Positions 60,925 to 64,000 of a stretch of DNA of 64,000 nt are shown here, in pieces. Each line of letters opens with the position of its first letter. Within the stretch, counting starts at the first letter, position 1. The position numbers were made by a program, and so were the translations under genes. This DNA comes from Salmonirosea aquatica (lineage in GTDB: Bacteria; Bacteroidota; Bacteroidia; Cytophagales; Spirosomataceae): contig NZ_WHLY01000002.1 in the NCBI RefSeq assembly GCF_009296315.1, positions 1,984,001 through 2,048,000 of the forward strand, written 5' to 3'. Under the pieces are notes generated by a model. It worked only from the letters and a program-made list of their open reading frames with translations, did no database searches and was not told the DNA's origin.

Positions 60925-63900
60925 ATGAAAAATTGGTTTGGCCGGTTGTATCGCTCGAAGTTTATTAAAATAGCGTTGGGTTTAATTATAGCCCTGATAG
61001 TGAGCTCAGTAGTAGCACCAGCCTGGATACTACCCGAATCCATTCCCTTTCTGCCGATTAGCAGGCCCGTACCGGGAGCACCGGCCAAACCCGCCTCAAA
61101 ACCCCGGAAATACTACAAGCCGGTAGAGGTACTTTCTGAAAATGCCTGGGCGGACAGTACGCTCCGCACGCTTTCTCTCGACGAAAAGATCGGCCAGTTT
61201 TTCATGATCGCCACCTTTTCCAACCGCAATGAATCGTACTACCAGTCGGTCGACCGGCTTATCCGCGACTACCACTTGGGCGGACTCATTTTCTTTCAGG
61301 GCGGACCTTACCGCCAGGCGGTGCTGACCAACCGTTACCAAGCTCAGTCCAAGGTACCCTTGTTCATCGGCATTGACGGCGAATGGGGCCTGGGCATGCG
61401 GCTGGACAGTACCATGATTTTTCCCAAACAAATGGTGCTGGGGGCTATTCGCGACGACAGCCTGATTTACCGCATGGGCGACGAAATCGGACAGCACTGC
61501 CGCCGATTGGGCATTCACATCAACTTTGCTCCTGTGTCGGATATCAACAGCAACCCCGACAATCCGGTCATAGGTTTTCGTTCGTTTGGTGAAGACCGTG
61601 ACAACGTGACGCGCAAGGCCACGGCCTACATGAAAGGGCTACAACGCAACCATGTGATCGCCACGGCCAAGCATTTTCCCGGCCACGGCGACACCGATGC
61701 CGACTCGCATTACACATTGCCCGTTGTGACCCATTCGTCGGACCAGTTGCGCGACATCGACCTGTACCCTTACCGTCGGCTGATCGCCGATAGCCTGATG
61801 GGCGTGCTGACGGGGCATCTGTACGTTCCGGTATTGGACAATACGCCTCAGCTAGCTACCTCACTTTCCGAAAAAGTAGTTACGGGTCTGTTACGTAACC
61901 AAATGGGTTTCCGCGGACTGGTCTTTACCGACGCTATGAACATGCGCGGCGTTCTCAAAACAGGTAAGGCCCCCGACGTGAACCTGAAGGCGCTGATGGC
62001 TGGGAACGACATTCTGCTCTATCCCGAAAGCGTGGCCGAAACCATCCGGCGCATTAAGGAGGCCGTGGAACAAGGTACCATTTCCGAAAAATTCATCGAT
62101 GAAAAAGTAGGCCGGATCCTAAAGGGCAAGTACTGGGCAGGTCTGGGCAATAAGCAGCCGATCGACCTGAAGAACCTATACCAGGATTTAAATAACGAGG
62201 AAAGTCAGGAACTGGCCCGCGAACTGAGTGAAGCCTCCGTAACGGTGGTGCGCAACGACGGCAACCTGATTCCCTTCGGTTCGTTAGAAACGACCAAGGT
62301 AGCATCCGTCACCATCGGGGCGGGACCAGGTACGGCCTTCCAGAAAATGATGAGTCACTACGCCCCGATACGGCATCTGATTTTTGAGGACAAGCCTAAT
62401 AGCGAACAAGAAATCACTGAGATGCTGACTTACCTGGAGCCTTATGATGCCGTAGTGGTAGGTGTGCACGGAATCAGCAACTCGCCTCGCCGCCGTCATG
62501 GTATCTCCAATGGTACGGTCGATTTCGTCACCCGACTTAAAGGCCAGGGCAAGAAAGTAGCCTTGTGCCTGTTCGGCTCACCTTATAGCATCAAGTTTTT
62601 CCCGCCGACGGATGCCCTGCTTTGCGCCAATGAAGACAATGAAACCACCGAGCAAGTCACCTCGCAGATTCTGTTCGGTGCGCTACCCGCGCGGGGTAGC
62701 CTGCCCGTATCGGTAGGGGGGTACCTTTCCGGTGCCTTTGCCGAAACAACCGTACTGGATCGCATGAGTTATGGTACACCCGAAAGCGTGGGCATGAATG
62801 GGATCATGCTGCGCAAAATTGACGATGTCGTAGCCGATGCCATCGGCCAACAGGTATTTCCAGGCTGTGAACTGGTGGTAGCCCGCAAGGGAAAAATCGT
62901 GTATTCCAAGGCTTACGGTACCCTCAACTACCGGACGGGGGAGCGCGTAACGCCCGAAACGCTGTATGATGTGGCCTCGGTCACCAAGGTGTCGGCCACG
63001 CTACAAGCGGTTATGTGGCTCTATGATCAGAAGAAACTTGATCTGGATCAGAAGGCATCCGTTTATCTATCCGAACTGAAAGGTACCAACAAGCAGAACT
63101 TCACCATACGCGACCTGCTCCTCCATCGCGCGGGGCTGGTTTCTTTTTATCCCACACTCTGGGGAAAAACCATGACAGGGGGTGGAGGCCTGCTGCCCGA
63201 ATATTACAGCTCCGTGCAGGATAGCTCCTATTATCTGCAAGTGGCCCCCAAGCTATTCGCCCGACCTATGCTCCGCGATTCGGTGTGGAAGTGGGTCATC
63301 GCATCGCCCCTCAGCAACCGCCGCGACCGCTCCGGTCGGTACGCCTATGTGTACAGTGATTTGGGTTTCCTTACCTTACAAAAAGTAGTGGAACGGTTGA
63401 CCGGACAGCCGCTGGATATTTTCGTTCACAAAACGTTTTATGAGCCCCTGGGCTTATCCGCGCTGGGATTCAATCCGCTGCGCCGATTCCCCGCCGAGCG
63501 CATCGCCCCCACCGAGCAGGATTATCGCTTCCGCAGTCAGTTGCTGCAAGGTACCGTACACGACCAGATGGCCGCCATTCAGGGGGGCGTATCGGGGCAT
63601 GCCGGATTATTCGGCACGGCTACCGACCTGGCCACGCTGATGCAGATGGACCTGTGGAAAGGCAAATACGGAGGCAGGCAGTATTTCCAGCCCGGTACGG
63701 TGCCTGCTTTCACGCGCCTGGCCGACGAGGCGAGCCATCGCGGGCTGGGTTGGGACAAAGTACCCGCTTCGGGCAACAGTTCGTATGTTTCAGATCGGGC
63801 ATCGGCCAATTCATTCGGCCATACGGGTTTTACGGGGGCAATGGTCTGGACGGATCCCGATGAAGAATTGATTTTCGTGTTCTTATCCAACCGCGTTCAT

Positions 63901-63987
63901 CCCGATCCGGAAAACAAAGGGATTTCTACGCACCGCACCCGCCGAAAAATCCACGATATTATTTACGAATCTCTCATTCAGTCCTAG
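60925..63987 (+). CDS. GH3 glycosidase (NagZ-like) fused to a serine beta-lactamase-type hydrolase
   Basis: 1020 residues. An N-terminal membrane/signal segment precedes a GH3 domain (about 50-400) with the NagZ motif KHFPGHGDTDADSH (near 249) and nucleophile Asp336 in FTDAMNMRG. A GH3-C-like alpha/beta region follows (about 420-600). The C-terminal half (about 620-1010) is a class C/AmpH-type hydrolase with Ser685-V-T-Lys688, Tyr810-S-D in place of YxN, and HTG near 968. Both sets of catalytic residues look intact. Together they could trim N-acetylglucosaminyl and peptide parts of peptidoglycan. The fusion is known in Bacteroidota. Confidence 0.94.
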   Translation: MKNWFGRLYRSKFIKIALGLIIALIVSSVVAPAWILPESIPFLPISRPVPGAPAKPASKPRKYYKPVEVLSENAWADSTLRTLSLDEKIGQFFMIATFSNRNESYYQSVDRLIRDYHLGGLIFFQGGPYRQAVLTNRYQAQSKVPLFIGIDGEWGLGMRLDSTMIFPKQMVLGAIRDDSLIYRMGDEIGQHCRRLGIHINFAPVSDINSNPDNPVIGFRSFGEDRDNVTRKATAYMKGLQRNHVIATAKHFPGHGDTDADSHYTLPVVTHSSDQLRDIDLYPYRRLIADSLMGVLTGHLYVPVLDNTPQLATSLSEKVVTGLLRNQMGFRGLVFTDAMNMRGVLKTGKAPDVNLKALMAGNDILLYPESVAETIRRIKEAVEQGTISEKFIDEKVGRILKGKYWAGLGNKQPIDLKNLYQDLNNEESQELARELSEASVTVVRNDGNLIPFGSLETTKVASVTIGAGPGTAFQKMMSHYAPIRHLIFEDKPNSEQEITEMLTYLEPYDAVVVGVHGISNSPRRRHGISNGTVDFVTRLKGQGKKVALCLFGSPYSIKFFPPTDALLCANEDNETTEQVTSQILFGALPARGSLPVSVGGYLSGAFAETTVLDRMSYGTPESVGMNGIMLRKIDDVVADAIGQQVFPGCELVVARKGKIVYSKAYGTLNYRTGERVTPETLYDVASVTKVSATLQAVMWLYDQKKLDLDQKASVYLSELKGTNKQNFTIRDLLLHRAGLVSFYPTLWGKTMTGGGGLLPEYYSSVQDSSYYLQVAPKLFARPMLRDSVWKWVIASPLSNRRDRSGRYAYVYSDLGFLTLQKVVERLTGQPLDIFVHKTFYEPLGLSALGFNPLRRFPAERIAPTEQDYRFRSQLLQGTVHDQMAAIQGGVSGHAGLFGTATDLATLMQMDLWKGKYGGRQYFQPGTVPAFTRLADEASHRGLGWDKVPASGNSSYVSDRASANSFGHTGFTGAMVWTDPDEELIFVFLSNRVHPDPENKGISTHRTRRKIHDIIYESLIQS

Positions 63988-64000
63988 TAGGCGCTCCATT

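Overview
This window looks like chromosomal DNA from a member of the Bacteroidota, most likely order Cytophagales (Spirosomataceae/Dyadobacter-like). Several things point that way. Start codons mostly lack Shine-Dalgarno motifs and are preceded by A-rich leaders. Several promoters carry the Bacteroidota -7 element TAnnTTTG. The gene set is typical of the group: DUF4286, DUF4153 with a small winged-helix regulator, a tricorn-type S41 protease, an M61 peptidase, MnmD, lipoprotein hydrolases and half-size EamA. Base composition is moderately GC-rich (low-to-mid 50s % by eye) except for one very AT-rich gene. The genus is inference; there is no rRNA or other marker in the window.

Layout. 1-5.5 kb: housekeeping genes (end of ftsK, lolA, purQ, an MscS channel, ahcY). 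5.7-10 kb: RND efflux pump and its adaptor. 10.3-14 kb: ribosome hibernation factor, DUF4286, a four-helix cytochrome-b-like protein and a PQQ dehydrogenase with a built-in cytochrome c. 14.1-15.8 kb: a foreign-looking AT-rich gene for a beta-solenoid-like membrane protein. 16-20 kb: small conserved genes and a self-contained regulatory unit (winged helix, two membrane proteins, two near-identical operators). 20-29 kb: accessory metabolism (cysM, second MscS, lipase lipoprotein, acyl-CoA ligase, MBL hydrolase, GNAT). 29.3-33.3 kb: an OmpR/EnvZ-type two-component system, an 11-bp phased binding array with promoter, and a three-gene operon (Usp-like, lipocalin-like, YoaK-like). 33.5-43.6 kb: hydrolases (sulfatase, tricorn protease, gamma-glutamyltransferase, amidase, M81 peptidase). 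43.7-48.7 kb: PRC-barrel stress pair, SDR, EamA, M61. 49-54.3 kb: a giant CheB-CheR-PAS-histidine kinase fusion, a 7-TM LuxR-type regulator and a divergent membrane protein. 54.4-64 kb: CoA-transferase, zwf, mnmD, aspartic protease, tpiA, rhodanese and a GH3/beta-lactamase fusion.

How it fits together. Most of the window is ordinary core chromosome, with short operons separated by near-perfect palindromic terminators. The best candidates for something undescribed are regulatory. First is the eight-unit 11-bp repeat between the two-component system and the operon it probably controls. Second is the pair of CAAAGTACTTTG operators around the winged-helix/DUF4153 genes. Third is a window-wide excess of the palindrome GGTACC: I count about 120 copies by eye against about 16 expected at random. 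The AT-rich gene at 14.1-15.8 kb is the clearest sign of horizontal transfer.
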